Assembly: GCA_030141585.1 (NCBI GenBank)
Contig: JAQIFP010000057.1
Span: 21,744 to 85,743 of the forward strand
Source of the DNA: Ophryocystis elektroscirrha
Lineage: Eukaryota; Apicomplexa; Conoidasida; Neogregarinorida; Ophryocystidae
DNA length: 64,000 bases
Direction: 5' to 3'
Made by a program: the position numbers and the translations under genes. This document shows, piece after piece, positions 1 to 12,185 of this stretch (the stretch's first letter is position 1; every line of letters begins with the position of its first letter). A model generated the notes under the pieces. It saw nothing but the letters and a program-made list of their open reading frames with translations. It had not been told where the DNA came from and searched no databases.

Positions 1-224
1 TAAATACTTTGGAGGTACGTTTGTTAGTAAATTGCAAATTCGTTTTTCCAAATCAGGGTTGAAAGGTATATTATCGTCATTCATATTCTTGTAATCTAAA
101 AGTCCTTCTATAATGACTTCCATTTCCTTAAGAAAAAAGCGCAAATGTATTGAAAAATTTGATTACTATTAAACAAGTTGGCTACAATTATTGTAAACTA
201 TATATCATTGAAAAGTGAAAAGAA

Positions 225-282
<58 letters not shown>

Positions 283-810
283 GTATATATATGTATATAT
301 GTATATGTATATATATATTTGTTAAAAGCGTTGCTTAATAGTATTAAAGACTACCTTATTGATGACAGTTTCTTTGTCGTTGGGTATCTCAAGTGTATCC
401 TCTTCATTTAGAGAGAGCAAGGCAGACATTAAACTCATTTGCAAAACGCCAATTTTATTTTTAAGAGTATTTTTAGCGAGAGATATAGCATCCGAAAACT
501 TATTGTTATTTTGAACGTAATTAAGTAACATTGCTATAGAATAGCTGCCATTTATGTCCCGTATTTTTTGTATTATATCAGGAGATAGAATCACACTTTG
601 TTTGTCAAACTGATCAATTGTATTCATTTCTGTTTGCGATTCATCATTTAAAAACGATAAATGCTGTGGTAATAAGCCCTCATTTCTCTCTAAAATAGCT
701 GGTTTTATTATATTGAACATATCTCGAATAGTTCCGCATTTTTCCTCAGAAGCAAAAATATAAAATGTTTCATCTGAGTTGTCATCAATTATACTATGAC
801 ATGAATACAT
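1..810 (-). CDS. Unrecognised protein, partial (3' end beyond the left edge)
   Basis: An open frame starts with ATG at 810 and runs leftward for about 150 codons to a good donor near 351 (ATCAATAAG followed by GTAG). A second exon resumes after CTTAAG near position 130 and leaves the window (residues EMEVIIEGLLDYKNMNDDN and onward). The intron between them holds a long TA microsatellite. The protein is mixed-charge with helix-like stretches, and I see no signal peptide, membrane segment or catalytic motif. The second exon faintly resembles the C-terminal helices of MPN-family eIF3/COP9 subunits, but the first exon shows no MPN domain, so I give no name. Start and reading frame are inferred from the open frame and splice sites only. 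Confidence 0.5.
228..318. repeat. (TA)n / TATATG microsatellite in an intron
   Basis: Nearly pure alternating TA, ending in interrupted TATATG units. It lies within the intron of the left-edge minus-strand gene. Short open frames across it (poly Tyr-Ile) are artefacts of the repeat. Confidence 0.9.
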
Positions 811-1682
811 AACGATGTCTTAAACTACATTCTGTTAAGTATTCTTATAAACGTGGCATATTTTATAATTGTATCTGTATACCTATTCTAAATTCATATG
901 TGTATATTTTATTTTTTTCGAGTTAAATTAAATATAAAATTGTTGAAATTTTGAATATTATTGAAATTTATTATCTGTTTGAAGGTATTTTATGTTTGAG
1001 AACACTATTTAATGACTAATTCTAGTAATTTGAATTAATGCCTTTTATATCCAAATAATAGGTGCGAACATAGTTTGGGGGAAAAAATGCTACAATTTTT
1101 TTTTTTTAACTTTATAGATAGCATAAAAAACATGTAATACAGAATAATTTATGTTTGCCAAAAAATAAATCAACAAAACAGCTGTCAAAAGAGTAAGTTT
1201 ATTTACAAGAACATATAACAATTTTATCATTTTTAAACGTTACATCTTATTCAGCGGTAAAATAAATTTTCAAGATTGCTTAGACAGCGTATGCAGCGTT
1301 AAAGTACTGTGCCTACTGTTACACTAATAGCTTTTTATCCAACTCATAGGTAATATACAAATTTCCAATAATAAAATAATGAACTTTCTAGTAAATTACT
1401 TGAATTATTGATTATTTATATAACTTGTTGAGTATTGATAGAACAGTTGGGTAATTGTAAAATACGTTGATATTGTATTTTGTAACATTTTATTACTGAT
1501 CATATACATTGTTGATATATAATACTTGTATCTATCGTGCTTTGTTTATTTGAATGGATATACAACCTATATACTAGCTTATACATGTGTGTGTGTATTT
1601 ACTTATATAACACATGAGCGTGTATTACATGTTTATATACAATACATAACATACACATTTTTTTAATAGTCTAAAAATATAT

Positions 1683-1717
<35 letters not shown>

Positions 1718-1851
1718 ATAAATTTTATAAGGAAGTAGAATATTTTCAAATATAGTATATATGTAATTATAGATATATATTATGTATATATAATACATAT
1801 ATTTTGACAAGAATAATTATTACGTAGTATTTACATATATTTTTCGTGTAG
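811..1851. other. Intergenic, AT-rich, no gene seen
   Basis: This separates the divergent left-edge gene and the decarboxylase. It contains a T run near 1098, a TA microsatellite at about 1681-1713 and otherwise unstructured AT-rich sequence. It presumably holds both promoters, but no motif stands out. TTTTTCGTGTAG directly before the decarboxylase ATG could be an intron acceptor for a 5' UTR intron. Confidence 0.6.
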
Positions 1852-3465
1852 ATGACAGAAGAAACAAACGTTAGTCAATTTATTTTACGCCGTCTGAACC
1901 AATTAGGAATCCACCATATATTTGGTGTTCCTGGAGACTTCGCTTTAGGGTTTTTTAATGAAATTCTGAAGTCAAACGTAAAATATATTGGAACCTGTAA
2001 CGAACTGAATGCAGCTTATGCAGCAGACGCTTATGCAAGAATTAATGGGGCTAGTGTATGTTCAACGACATACGCAGTAGGAGAATTGTCCGCAATAAAC
2101 GGAGTTGCTGGAGCATATGCTGAAGATTTATGTGTAATTCATATTGGTGGTATTCCTTCAAGGAAGCATCTAAAATTAGAACCTCTTCTTCACCACACTC
2201 TTGGAGACTATAAAATAACTCTCAAAATGTATTCTATGATCACATGTGCCGCAGTCGTATTAGATGATATAGATAAGGTTATTGAAACCGTCGATAATGT
2301 TTTACAACGTTCATTGGCTATGCGAAAACCTGTATACATTGGTATACCTTCAGATATCGTTAAAATTAAATTAGAGGTTCCGGTTCATTTCCCGTTCAAT
2401 TTCCCAAAACCTCCTGAAATGTGCATTAATACATTTAATGCCGCTGTAGATGAAGCCTTTGATCTTATTAAGTCAAGTGAAAAACCCATCTTCATTCCAG
2501 GAGTATATATGAAGAGATATAGATTAGAAGAAGTTGCAAGAAAATTTGTCGAAAAAACTAACATTCCTTTTGTTACTATGATGTTATCAAAATCTATTAT
2601 AGATGAATGTCATGAAAGGTTTATTGGGCTATACTGTGGAGAACGGTCTATGGGACCAGTTATGAGATGTTTCTCTGAATCTGATTGTGTATTATTAGTA
2701 GGAGAAAAATTAACAGATTTCAATACGGGAAATTTCACCCACAAATTCCCCAAAAACTTGATTAATGTTCAATTAAATAAAGTACAAATCAAAACTCACG
2801 TTTACGAAAATGTTTATATGGAACCTTTCATAACTAAACTTTTAGATAAATTAATTGAGCATAAAATAAATAAAAATTATTTAATTCCGATCGGTAGCCA
2901 AGAGTTTGTACACCGACCTAGCATACAATATGAACCTGAAAAAAATGAAAATTTGACAATGAAACGTTTTGGAGATAGTTTAGTGCACTTTTTCCGTCCA
3001 AAGAGTGTAGTAATCGCTGAAACTGGTGCGTCAATGTTTACCGCCGTTGAGATTTTATTACCTCCAGACACTATTTTCATTGGTCAGACATTCTATGGTT
3101 CAATAGGTTATACTGTGGGTGCTACATTAGGCGCTTGTGCAGCGGCATCAGACCGTAACATATATTTGTTAATTGGAGACGGTTCCTTCCAAGTCACTTG
3201 TCAAGATATATCAACAATGATGCGCTATAACTATAAACCAATAATTTTCTTGGTTAATAATGATGGCTATTCAATAGAAAGAGCTATAGTCGATAGAGTT
3301 TACAATGACTTGCAACCATGGAAATATTCTCAATTACCTCTCACTATGGGTGACTGTCACACTTTTGATGTTCACACTGAAGACGCACTTCAAGAAGTTC
3401 TTGACAAAGCTCACGATCTAGCTAAAACTAAGCTTGTATTTATTGAAATACATCTTGACAGGTAA
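1852..3465 (+). CDS. PDC: Pyruvate / indole-3-pyruvate decarboxylase (ThDP-dependent)
   Basis: A single-exon 537-residue protein of the pyruvate decarboxylase family, which decarboxylates 2-oxo acids, typically pyruvate to acetaldehyde in cytosolic ethanol fermentation. The ThDP-activating glutamate lies in NELNAAYAADAYAR (about residue 50), the tandem active-site histidines in HHTLGDY (about 120), and the ThDP/Mg motif begins GDGSF and ends NND about 29 residues later (about 443-472). All three family domains are present. Length is slightly below the usual 550-565. No targeting peptide is apparent. The first ATG of the frame lies after TA-rich sequence and is taken as the start. Substrate choice between pyruvate and indolepyruvate cannot be read from sequence. 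It suggests fermentative capacity, with an alcohol dehydrogenase expected elsewhere. Confidence 0.93.
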   Translation: MTEETNVSQFILRRLNQLGIHHIFGVPGDFALGFFNEILKSNVKYIGTCNELNAAYAADAYARINGASVCSTTYAVGELSAINGVAGAYAEDLCVIHIGGIPSRKHLKLEPLLHHTLGDYKITLKMYSMITCAAVVLDDIDKVIETVDNVLQRSLAMRKPVYIGIPSDIVKIKLEVPVHFPFNFPKPPEMCINTFNAAVDEAFDLIKSSEKPIFIPGVYMKRYRLEEVARKFVEKTNIPFVTMMLSKSIIDECHERFIGLYCGERSMGPVMRCFSESDCVLLVGEKLTDFNTGNFTHKFPKNLINVQLNKVQIKTHVYENVYMEPFITKLLDKLIEHKINKNYLIPIGSQEFVHRPSIQYEPEKNENLTMKRFGDSLVHFFRPKSVVIAETGASMFTAVEILLPPDTIFIGQTFYGSIGYTVGATLGACAAASDRNIYLLIGDGSFQVTCQDISTMMRYNYKPIIFLVNNDGYSIERAIVDRVYNDLQPWKYSQLPLTMGDCHTFDVHTEDALQEVLDKAHDLAKTKLVFIEIHLDR

Positions 3466-4087
3466 ACTAACTATTTATGTACACACTTATAATCGATTTC
3501 CTCAATAATTGCTATTATTTACTTTTCCAATATATCTCTTAAAATATGAATATCAAATTTTTCATATTATGTATTAATATAGACATTTATACTGTTCTTT
3601 ATAATTTTAATAAATATCTATATTTATAAAAATATATATATATTTATATATATAAATATATACGAATATAATTTAATATATATAATATATATATACATAT
3701 ATTAGTATATGTTTATATGTTATTATATATATGTTATTATATATATGTTATTATATATATGTTATTATATATATGTTATTATATATATGTTATTATATAT
3801 ATGTTATTATATTTATATATATATATGTTATTATATTTATATATATATGTTATTACATTTATATATATATGTATATATATAGATATATATACATAAATTT
3901 GCATATATGTATATATATTTATATGTGTATATTTGATTTGAGTGTATATTTTCGGTGTTATATATATTTTAATATATTAAAAAACTTAGGTGGGATTTCT
4001 GCGAAGGTCTTCGTTCAGCAGGACAAAATATGGCAAAGAACAATGGATTATTGGAATAATGTATTATTGATGTGTTTATGTATAAAA
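3466..4087. repeat. Intergenic AT microsatellite block
   Basis: Sequence between two converging genes. It contains TA runs and, at about 3716-3850, a regular array of a 14-nt unit (TATGTTATTATATA) that decays into TTTATATATATATG. Open frames here (MLLYICYYIYV...) are repeat translations and not genes. Confidence 0.85.
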
Positions 4088-6118
4088 TCACCAATTCGCG
4101 AAACTGTTATATTTAACCACGGGAATTGAGGGTTTTTGTTTTATTAAGTTATCTTTTAATTTTTTGTAATCGCAAGTAACTTTTGTATACTTTCCAACCT
4201 CAGAAACATTACGCTTTTTGTGATGTTTCATAGGATCTAATAAGTCTTCATTTGTACGAGAAACTTTTGGCTTTTTATTAATAGCTTCTTCTTCCTCAGC
4301 CTTAAAAAAATTATTATTTTAAAATACAATCATTACTTTTTTCTTTTCAGCGGCAGTTTTAAACGGGTTTTGGAATACAATTGTGTCAAAAATTACTGGG
4401 GGATCTTCAGGTCTATCTTCTTCACCAGTTTTCAACACTTTCATTTTCTCCAAAGTATCCATCCCTCCTACAACTATAACCCTTGATAATAAAACTATTC
4501 TTTATGAGCAAATCTTTATGTATTTGATCAATCTAACCATATATTTTATATATGTATATATATATATATATTTATGTTTATAAATAGTTATACATATTTT
4601 CAAATGTCTATATTTATTTATGTATAATAAAAAACCCGCCCCTACAATAAATTAATGAAAAATTAATATATTTGGTAAGATCAATACTTGTTAGTAATGT
4701 TCATCAACGTAAAGTGTATGTACACGCATAAATTTAATAAGTGCTTACGTTTTCCAAAAACAGAATGCATTTTATCTAAATGCGTACAAGAATTGAAAGT
4801 AATGAAAAACTGAGACTTATTGGTATTTCTGCCTGCATTCGCCATCGAAAGAATTCCAGAGCCATTATGACTCAAAATAAGCTCGTCGTTAAATGGAGCA
4901 CCATTCTCAAAAGAAGAGGCTCCACCACATCCCGTTCCCGTTGGATCACCACCTTGGATCATAAAATTTGGTATGCATCTAAAATTTATTTTATACACTT
5001 TATTGTATATACACATATAAATCTATGTATATAAAAAAATCATTGATGGTTTAAACTAAATAAAAAAAAACTTTTTTTTTTTTTTTTACCTATGAAATAT
5101 GCAATTTTTGTAATAACCACTATCACAGTGGTTTATAAAATTATGACAAGTCTCTGGTACTTTGCTGCAGTAAAGTTCAAAATTGAGAGGCCCCAAACTT
5201 GTAACTAACCGAACGTAACCATTTTGCTTAAGTTTTCGAACGTAGTTGTATAAATCTTGCCGTAAGTCTTGGCTTGTTTTGGTGACGTATTCTGCTTTGT
5301 ATACAGGGTCAAGAGATGTAGATGTAAAACTTCCAGGCTGTCTTAAAATATAAAAAAAAAAAAAAACCTTACTTGTATGTTGTAAATAGCTTACTTTTTT
5401 CGTTTATTTCACTACATTCAGCTGGTTTTTCTAATATATTTTGATGTTTTTTTACAATTTCCGTTGATTGGGATTCTACTAAATTTAACACTTTGTCTGA
5501 TATTTCTGTTTTCATCATTTTTGGGATAAGGCTTCCTTTTTCTGATTCCACTCCTAAAGTGGAACCGGTTCCATTTATTGCTCGACCAAGTTTAATGTAG
5601 TTAAATTCCTCGATTTTACGAATCTCGACAGATTTGGGGTTTTGTATGGTGACAATATCATTATTAGTGAATGGTTCGTTAGTTATAAGGTCAAGCCAAT
5701 TTTTAGGCTTCCTACAAAGAGTATCGATAGCATCATTCAAATAAACATGCGAAGATTTAATGTTAGCGACTATGAAGGAATAATTATTGAACTCCTTATA
5801 AGTTATGGGACAGTGGTATTTGCCAGAAGAGTTTTTATGAAAAGTAAGAGGATAAAGATCTTTGAATTTTAAAGGGGCACCCGTTACAGGATTTCTATGA
5901 TATTGCTTTATATACGCTTCAATATTTTCTAAATCAAATACTATACCCTCTTTTGTACATACGGGAGTTTTAAATGGTAATAAAGATAAACCACAGCAAT
6001 CAAATGGAAGACATCGAAACGGTAAATACTTTTTTTTTTCTTTAGCTCCACCCCAGTCTCGAGCGTACTCAGACGCCACAATATATAATTTATCTTTACT
6101 ATGACGATTTTTGCCCAT
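4088..6118 (-). CDS. PPIL2: U-box cyclophilin, PPIL2/CYC4 type
   Basis: Five exons. Exon 1 (6118 to about 5373) begins [13 protein letters not shown] and carries two RING/U-box-like segments ([27 protein letters not shown]). After a 32-nt intron, exon 2 reads [28 protein letters not shown] and ends IFHR. A roughly 105-nt intron leads to exon 3 ([33 protein letters not shown]), the cyclophilin core. Exon 4 and a small last exon give a Lys-rich tail ending SFANW, as in PPIL2. The family combines a U-box (E3-like) with a peptidyl-prolyl isomerase and associates with spliceosomes. The isomerase Arg, Phe and Gln are present (FHR; FMIQGG). The Trp of classical cyclophilins is His here; PPIL2 proteins also lack it. 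Introns contain T runs on the sense strand. Splice sites were chosen by GT-AG and frame continuity. Confidence 0.92.
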
Positions 6119-6249
6119 AAGTTTTTACAAATTTATATTATAAGCTCCTTAATAGGAGAGAAATCTGTTTTTATTAAAATATAAATAAAAAGTGCTAAAA
6201 CATTAATAATTAGACATCCATTACACCACACACACAAAGAACAAATCCG

Positions 6250-7330
6250 TCACTCATCTGTGTATAATTGAAAATTAATTTTTACCTTTTCTAAAGCAAA
6301 TGAAAAAATAATACACGTATCTTCTAAGATCTCTGCAAAAAATAAATTATAAAAATGAATTAAATCATCATGTAATACAGAAAATTGAGATTTTCACGTG
6401 TAATCAATAAAATTGAGTGAAATTTTATTTAGTCATATTTTTTTTTATATTTATTTGATATTTTTTGAATAAAAAAGATGCATTAGCACTTACTTAACAG
6501 CACAAAGTCGTAATGTAGACACGCAGATAACTGAAGAATAGAATTTATTAAATAAATGGAGTAAGTTTGAGCTTTAGTTGTTTCTACCAAGATATAAGTA
6601 ACTTTTTTTTTTTTACGATATATTGATTCATTTGTATTATAAGTCTTGCATTGCAGATATATCGATTTCAATATAACATTGTCAGCCTCTAAAAAAAAAA
6701 TAAAAAAAAAAAAAAAAAATACCTCCCTCTAATTGAAGCTGCGTTGTGTTTTCTGTTATAGCAGGTTCCGGTATTACAGATACTCGAATACTTTGAACTC
6801 TCAAATGTTTCATTTGTTCAATAACACTTTTAAGAAGATTTAAAGACTTCAGTTCGAGCAAACTCTAAATATAACTTACAGTCAAATAGCATTTACGCCT
6901 GTTAGAAATTTCGAGTTAACAGAAATTTCTGAGAGAGCTTCAAGTGGCAAAATGTCTACAGTGCTTTTTTGGACAAGTTCAATTTCATTATTGCCAATAG
7001 TGAACTGGAAAGAAAGCTGGCCAGACCCATCAGAGCTGAAATTATGTAAATAAATACAAATTTTTACAGTTTATAAAAATGAAGCACGGTTTTCGAGGCA
7101 TTCAACCCTGTACGTAAGGAACTTAAGAGAGATTGAGCGTCTATAGTGAATCCAATAGGTTGCGTGTGATGATTTGTAAAGTCCTCAAATAATTCAGTCT
7201 ATATTCCCATAATTAGCAGCAATATATATAAATCTTTGCCACTTCCTTACATATTATTATACATATTATTATACATATTATTATACATATTATTATACAT
7301 ATTATTATACATATTATTATATATAGATAT

Positions 7331-7363
<33 letters not shown>

Positions 7364-7393
7364 TATAATAATAATAATAATAATAATAATAAT

Positions 7394-7429
<36 letters not shown>

Positions 7430-7477
7430 TATAATAATAATAATAATAATTATAATAATAATAATAATAATAATAAT

Positions 7478-7513
<36 letters not shown>

Positions 7514-7534
7514 TATAATAATAATAATAATAAT

Positions 7535-7567
<33 letters not shown>

Positions 7568-7626
7568 TATAATAATAATAATAATAATATTAATAACTAT
7601 ATCAATTTATCATAATAACAATAATA

Positions 7627-7657
<31 letters not shown>

Positions 7658-7961
7658 GTGTAAATTGGTTGAACCTACGAGTTGTAATTGAGACAAACAA
7701 AGCAAAGGAGTTTCTTGAATATGAGTGGGTTTGAGTTTGATAATAATATGATTTGAAGCTATTTTAATATCTAAATATACGGAAGCAGCAGATTTTGATG
7801 TAAGAAGGCTTCTTCCTGTACGATTAAATGAACGAATCGTCCCTAGTAAAATTAATATTTTTTTTTAATTTTTTTTAAGTTTAAGAATAAAAAAAATAAT
7901 ACCATGAAAAATAATTAACCGATTTAAATATAAAGAACCTCGAAATAACTCCGTCATTCAT
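6250..7961 (-). CDS. HUS1: HUS1-like subunit of the 9-1-1 checkpoint clamp
   Basis: Assembled from about seven small exons. In order the pieces read GTIRSFNRTGRSLL..LDIKIASNHIIIKL, then ELFEDFTNHHTQPIGFTID..LLSSLRTG, then GQLSFQFTIGNNEIELVQKS..VDILPLEAL, then LNLLKSVIEQMKHLRVQSIR, then a C-terminal exon ending IIFSFALEKVKINFQLYTDE before TGA at 6250-6252. Order and spacing follow the PCNA-like fold of HUS1: N-terminal strands, the L..F..E segment, interdomain connector and VEKM-like helix. HUS1 pairs with RAD9 and RAD1 as a sliding clamp for DNA damage signalling. One intron holds the ATT/ATA microsatellite at 7236-7650. The start is unsure: ATG at 7961 or 7957, only 3-7 bp after the stop of the next upstream gene. 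Exon edges are approximate, and RAD1 is the main alternative. Confidence 0.6.
7236..7655. repeat. 12-nt and (ATA)n microsatellites in a HUS1 intron
   Basis: An array of ACATATTATTAT (12 nt) at about 7250-7325 is followed by about 260 nt of ATA/ATT trinucleotides and a TA tail. It translates to poly-isoleucine and is not a gene. Confidence 0.92.
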
Positions 7962-7964
7962 TTT

Positions 7965-9224
7965 TTAATTAGATAAAATAGGGATATCTAGAATACCAGG
8001 ATAATCGTTGTCATATAATTGTACAACATTATTTATTATATCAGATGGCGTTAATTTATGATCGTAGGTTCTTATAGCTTTATCTAGAGTGTATTTGAAG
8101 AAATGATTGCCGGATGTGTTGTATAATATTCCTTGTAATGGTTTCATTAATGGAAATGTAATTTTTTGTGTACTTAAATCTTCGCATACTTCATTCACAT
8201 AATCTGTATATGCCATGAGTATTGTTCGGCGTGTAGCTGAGGTACAGGGGTCGATTCTTTTGTATATCATTGAATCTATTCCTGCAAGCATACATGGATT
8301 TTCATATGCTGCTCTGCCTATCATAACGCCATGTAACTTAAATGAAGTATTTTTATTTGTAAATACTGTATAATCGTTTATATTGTTTTCGGAAGATTCT
8401 AATAATTTAGCAGCTTCTTTTTCTTGAAGTTTTCTTTTCGAGCGTTTTGAAGTGGATTCTTCTATTATTTGTTGTTGAGGCTTACTAATAAATTTTGGAA
8501 GTTGACTAGAAAAATCAGGACGCCATTTATTGGAAAGATGTTCGAGAATTTGTTCTTTGGTCTTTATTCCACCATTCAATGTAAATTTTATTGATGGATA
8601 TTCGTAGGATAGTTGATAGACACGTTCATATTGCAATGGCGGAATTTGTCGGTTTTGTTGTGGGTTCAGACCATTCAACCATGCTTTTCTTGCGTGAACT
8701 ATCACTCGAGAACAGGGACTGTTCGGATAGTTTACCGCTGTATCAATAATATTTCTTAGATAATCCATAGTATCTAAATCATCTACTCCAGTTCGAATTT
8801 TAATACTCAATTCTATATCATTGGGTATTTTGTTCTTTATTGCTGTTAGTATGTCTCGTATAAGCGGTGGATTTTTCAATAATGCTGCTCCAAAACATCC
8901 TTTCCCTGTTACTCGAACGGAAGGACATCCTAAATTGACATTAATTTGTCTATATCCATAATTTGAGACTATAAGTGCTGCTTCACTCATTGCTTCGGGA
9001 TTACATCCTCCTATTTGGCAGACGATTGGGTTTTCAATATTTGCATCAAATCTAAGGAACCGGTTCAAGTAAGGTGCATTTAATATTGTTGAATCTGTAC
9101 ACATTTCCGTCCATAGTTCAGCGTGGCGTGTAATTAAGCGAATAAACCTACGGAAATGAACATCGGTAATTTTGAGCATCGGCGCGATTTGAACGTATGG
9201 AGGAAGACACATACTCAAATACAC
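7965..9224 (-). CDS. tRNA-dihydrouridine synthase, DusA-like
   Basis: A single-exon 419-residue flavoenzyme that reduces uridines in tRNA with NADPH and FMN. The N-terminal barrel strand reads VQIAPMLKITDVHFRRFIR. The motif NLGCPSVRVTGKGCFGAALL carries the catalytic cysteine. KIRTGVDD, then VHARKAWLNGLNPQQN followed by NRQIPPLQYE, are hallmarks of the DusA branch, and NGGIKT and GVMIGRAAYENPC complete the phosphate-binding end of the barrel. A charged insert of about 70 residues (SKRSKRKLQEKEAAKLLE) sits between the last barrel strands, which is unusual. DusA-type enzymes are mostly bacterial and plastid-lineage; presence here may reflect an old organelle or bacterial acquisition (inference). 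Its stop TAA is followed immediately by AAA ATG of the HUS1-like gene. Confidence 0.93.
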   Translation of the reverse strand: MYLSMCLPPYVQIAPMLKITDVHFRRFIRLITRHAELWTEMCTDSTILNAPYLNRFLRFDANIENPIVCQIGGCNPEAMSEAALIVSNYGYRQINVNLGCPSVRVTGKGCFGAALLKNPPLIRDILTAIKNKIPNDIELSIKIRTGVDDLDTMDYLRNIIDTAVNYPNSPCSRVIVHARKAWLNGLNPQQNRQIPPLQYERVYQLSYEYPSIKFTLNGGIKTKEQILEHLSNKWRPDFSSQLPKFISKPQQQIIEESTSKRSKRKLQEKEAAKLLESSENNINDYTVFTNKNTSFKLHGVMIGRAAYENPCMLAGIDSMIYKRIDPCTSATRRTILMAYTDYVNEVCEDLSTQKITFPLMKPLQGILYNTSGNHFFKYTLDKAIRTYDHKLTPSDIINNVVQLYDNDYPGILDIPILSN

Positions 9225-10142
9225 CTAATTTTTCCCTGCTAAATTAATATTTGTAGTATCATTTATATACACTCCACTAACTCGCCTTAAACAAATTATT
9301 TATGTATAAATAGGCTTAGTTCGACGATATATATCTCTATTATTCAAATTATTTGATAAATATAGGTCCACGTTTCAAAACATCCTAATTATAGGTTTTT
9401 ATCTTTTTTAATTTATCTTGTATTAAAACCTACGTTTCCTCTTCAAAAAAAAAATAAATAATAATTAATACTGTATTTCACATAACGGACAATTGTAAAT
9501 TAATTTACATGTAAAAACACATAAGAAAAAAATAATATAAACCTTTACTCAATACTCAAAATAATTAGCATATACATGTACACATAGCTATTGCAAAACA
9601 CAATATGGCCTTGAAATTATAATTAGTATCTATTGACTTAAACACTATACAGTTTTCTCTATCTTTAAATGATTATAGAGTAATAAACACTATGGCTTAA
9701 TCTTATATATATATATATATACACAATACTATAGTTTAGTCGAATAGGTATATGGATATATATAGACTAGTGATGACTTCAATTATAAGGCTATATATAT
9801 AAAAGTTTTACATATCTGTTATATATTTATTTATGATTTTTTTGTATATTTGTTTGTACATATCTTTATTAATATTAATTATGTAAAATATTTTTTAGTT
9901 AGGTACATTTTATATATTCTGCTATACTTAAAATTTGTATATATTCTCATACAATTAAGTAGTAGCAAATAAATAGTAAATTTATTTACATAAGGTATTT
10001 AATAAATTATCATGGTACATTATATTAAGAAATCTTAAGATGTATTGAGAGCTTTGTATCTTTTGTATGCAAGAAAATTACATATCTTTTCATAAAACGA
10101 ATATTACTATAAAACGATTATTGTATATATGGTGTGTGTATA
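9225..10142. other. Intergenic, no gene seen
   Basis: A divergent spacer between the Dus gene and COG1. AT-rich, with A runs near 9445 and 9525 and short TA repeats near 9705-9720 and 9760-9800. No open frame of interest. It should contain both promoters. Confidence 0.6.
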
Positions 10143-12149
10143 ATGTCTGATAAATTAAAAATGCAGTATAAATCTACTTCACTGCAATTTCAAGACTTAC
10201 TTAAGAGACAAGCATATGACGAAATAGCTCAAATATCCGAGCAAACAAGTAAAGCTTATGAAGAGAATAAAGAAAGGTTATCCAAGTTGTATGTGGATAA
10301 TGCAGCCGAAGTTTTGAATATATTGAAGAGCTTAAAAGATATCCAAGAATCTGTATCTCTATCTAGGGCTTTACTGGAAAATATTCAAAATATAGAGTCT
10401 ACACTTAAAACACATATTTTCAACACATCAACCATATCTAGCGTTCAATTTCCTCTCAATTATGCCTCAATAAACGAAAACTTGAACTTGTTTGTTGCTG
10501 ATATTTCTTTATTCATAAATTTACCTATGTCTTTTAAATTGTTAATCGACTATTTAACCCAAAACTCCCAAATTATAAAAGAAAATGAATCCAACTTGTT
10601 TAAACATGCAGAAATTATTTTTTGCTTATCAAACAATTATACCAACGAATTATTAAAAGCTTACAACAATCAAAATTTGTTTTTAGTATTTTACGTTATT
10701 TTTGAAATTCGACCGAAGCTCTTACAATATTTAAAAATTTTTGCAATTTCGCAAAATGAGCAATTTCCAGAGATCTCAACCAATATAGAAAAAACTATGA
10801 ACTCTATAGTTATAGAATCAGAGAAATGGTTAGAAATTATGGCAAAAGATTGTTTGGATAATTTATTATATATGCTTTTAATTGATGAAGCTAATCAGAA
10901 AAGTCTTTATTCTATTGTGTTTGCCTTACAAAACTTAGTAGCATTGTATATACTAGGATTTAGGGATATTAATATAGATGACAAACAGTTCTCTGATAAA
11001 ACTGATATTTTTACATATATTCTCGAGTTATCAATTCCTTCGAATATTATTTGTGAAAACAAAAAATTAAATAATTTTAACAGTTTAATAGACATCATAA
11101 AAAATCCAGAACTATGCAGCGAGAATAATATTGATTTACTATCAATCTCTAAAATATTAAAAAATAAATTTTCAGAGAGAATCGATTGTGAGGAGTACAG
11201 AAGAACAGTAGTTAAGTATGAAAACGCAAAATATCACTCTGGTGTAAAAAAAGCGACTGTATTATGTATACATTTAATTATTAAAATGGTTTTGTACAAG
11301 TTAATTAATTCAGAAAATGATTTTAATGCTTTATTAAAACAAATCTTGTCCTTAGTAGCTCCATCTTATATGACCGTCGAGGTACCCAGTAATTGTGCTT
11401 GTTATTTTTGTGAAAAAAATAATATTGTATACGGACAACATTCATTCCACGCAATGCTGAGCGATATTAAACCCTTAACTATTAATCTAAGCTCAGTAAA
11501 ACATTCAAAATACTCAAAGTCTTGGGATAAAGTTTTAAATGTCACTTCAATCGTTCAAAATTTAATTACTGATAAATTGGTTACCATAGACGCTATCAAT
11601 TCTTGTTATATTGATGTAAACGTAAACTAATAATCTACGATTTTTTTAGTTTATGGAACAATTAATTTCATTGTATGAATCATCCTTTTTTAATGAATCT
11701 CCTTTTGGTAATTTAATTTATAAATTATCTAAAATATTTAAAAATAATTATATTAATTATATTACTATAATTAATTAATTATACTAAAAATATAGTTACA
11801 AATTTCATATATGTATATACATGTACACAGTTATATATATACACATAAACAGTTATATATATATACATGTACACTATTATGTTCATATACTTTTATACAG
11901 TTATATATATAGACATAAACAGTTATTTATATAGACACATATACATATATATATATACATGTATAAAGTCATATATATACACATATAAAAATGTATAGAT
12001 ATATATATATATATATATGTTCACTGTTATGTACATATACTTTTATACAGTTATATATATACATGTATACAGATATATACATATATAGACATAAAAGATT
12101 ATATGTATAGACATATATACATGTATACAGTCATATATGTACACATGTA

Positions 12150-12185
<36 letters not shown>

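Noticed and set aside
4780..5034. Plus-strand 84-codon frame
   Set aside because: Shadow of the cyclophilin core exon on the minus strand.
7236..7658. 140-codon open frame of poly-isoleucine
   Set aside because: Pure translation of an ATA/ATT microsatellite inside a HUS1 intron.
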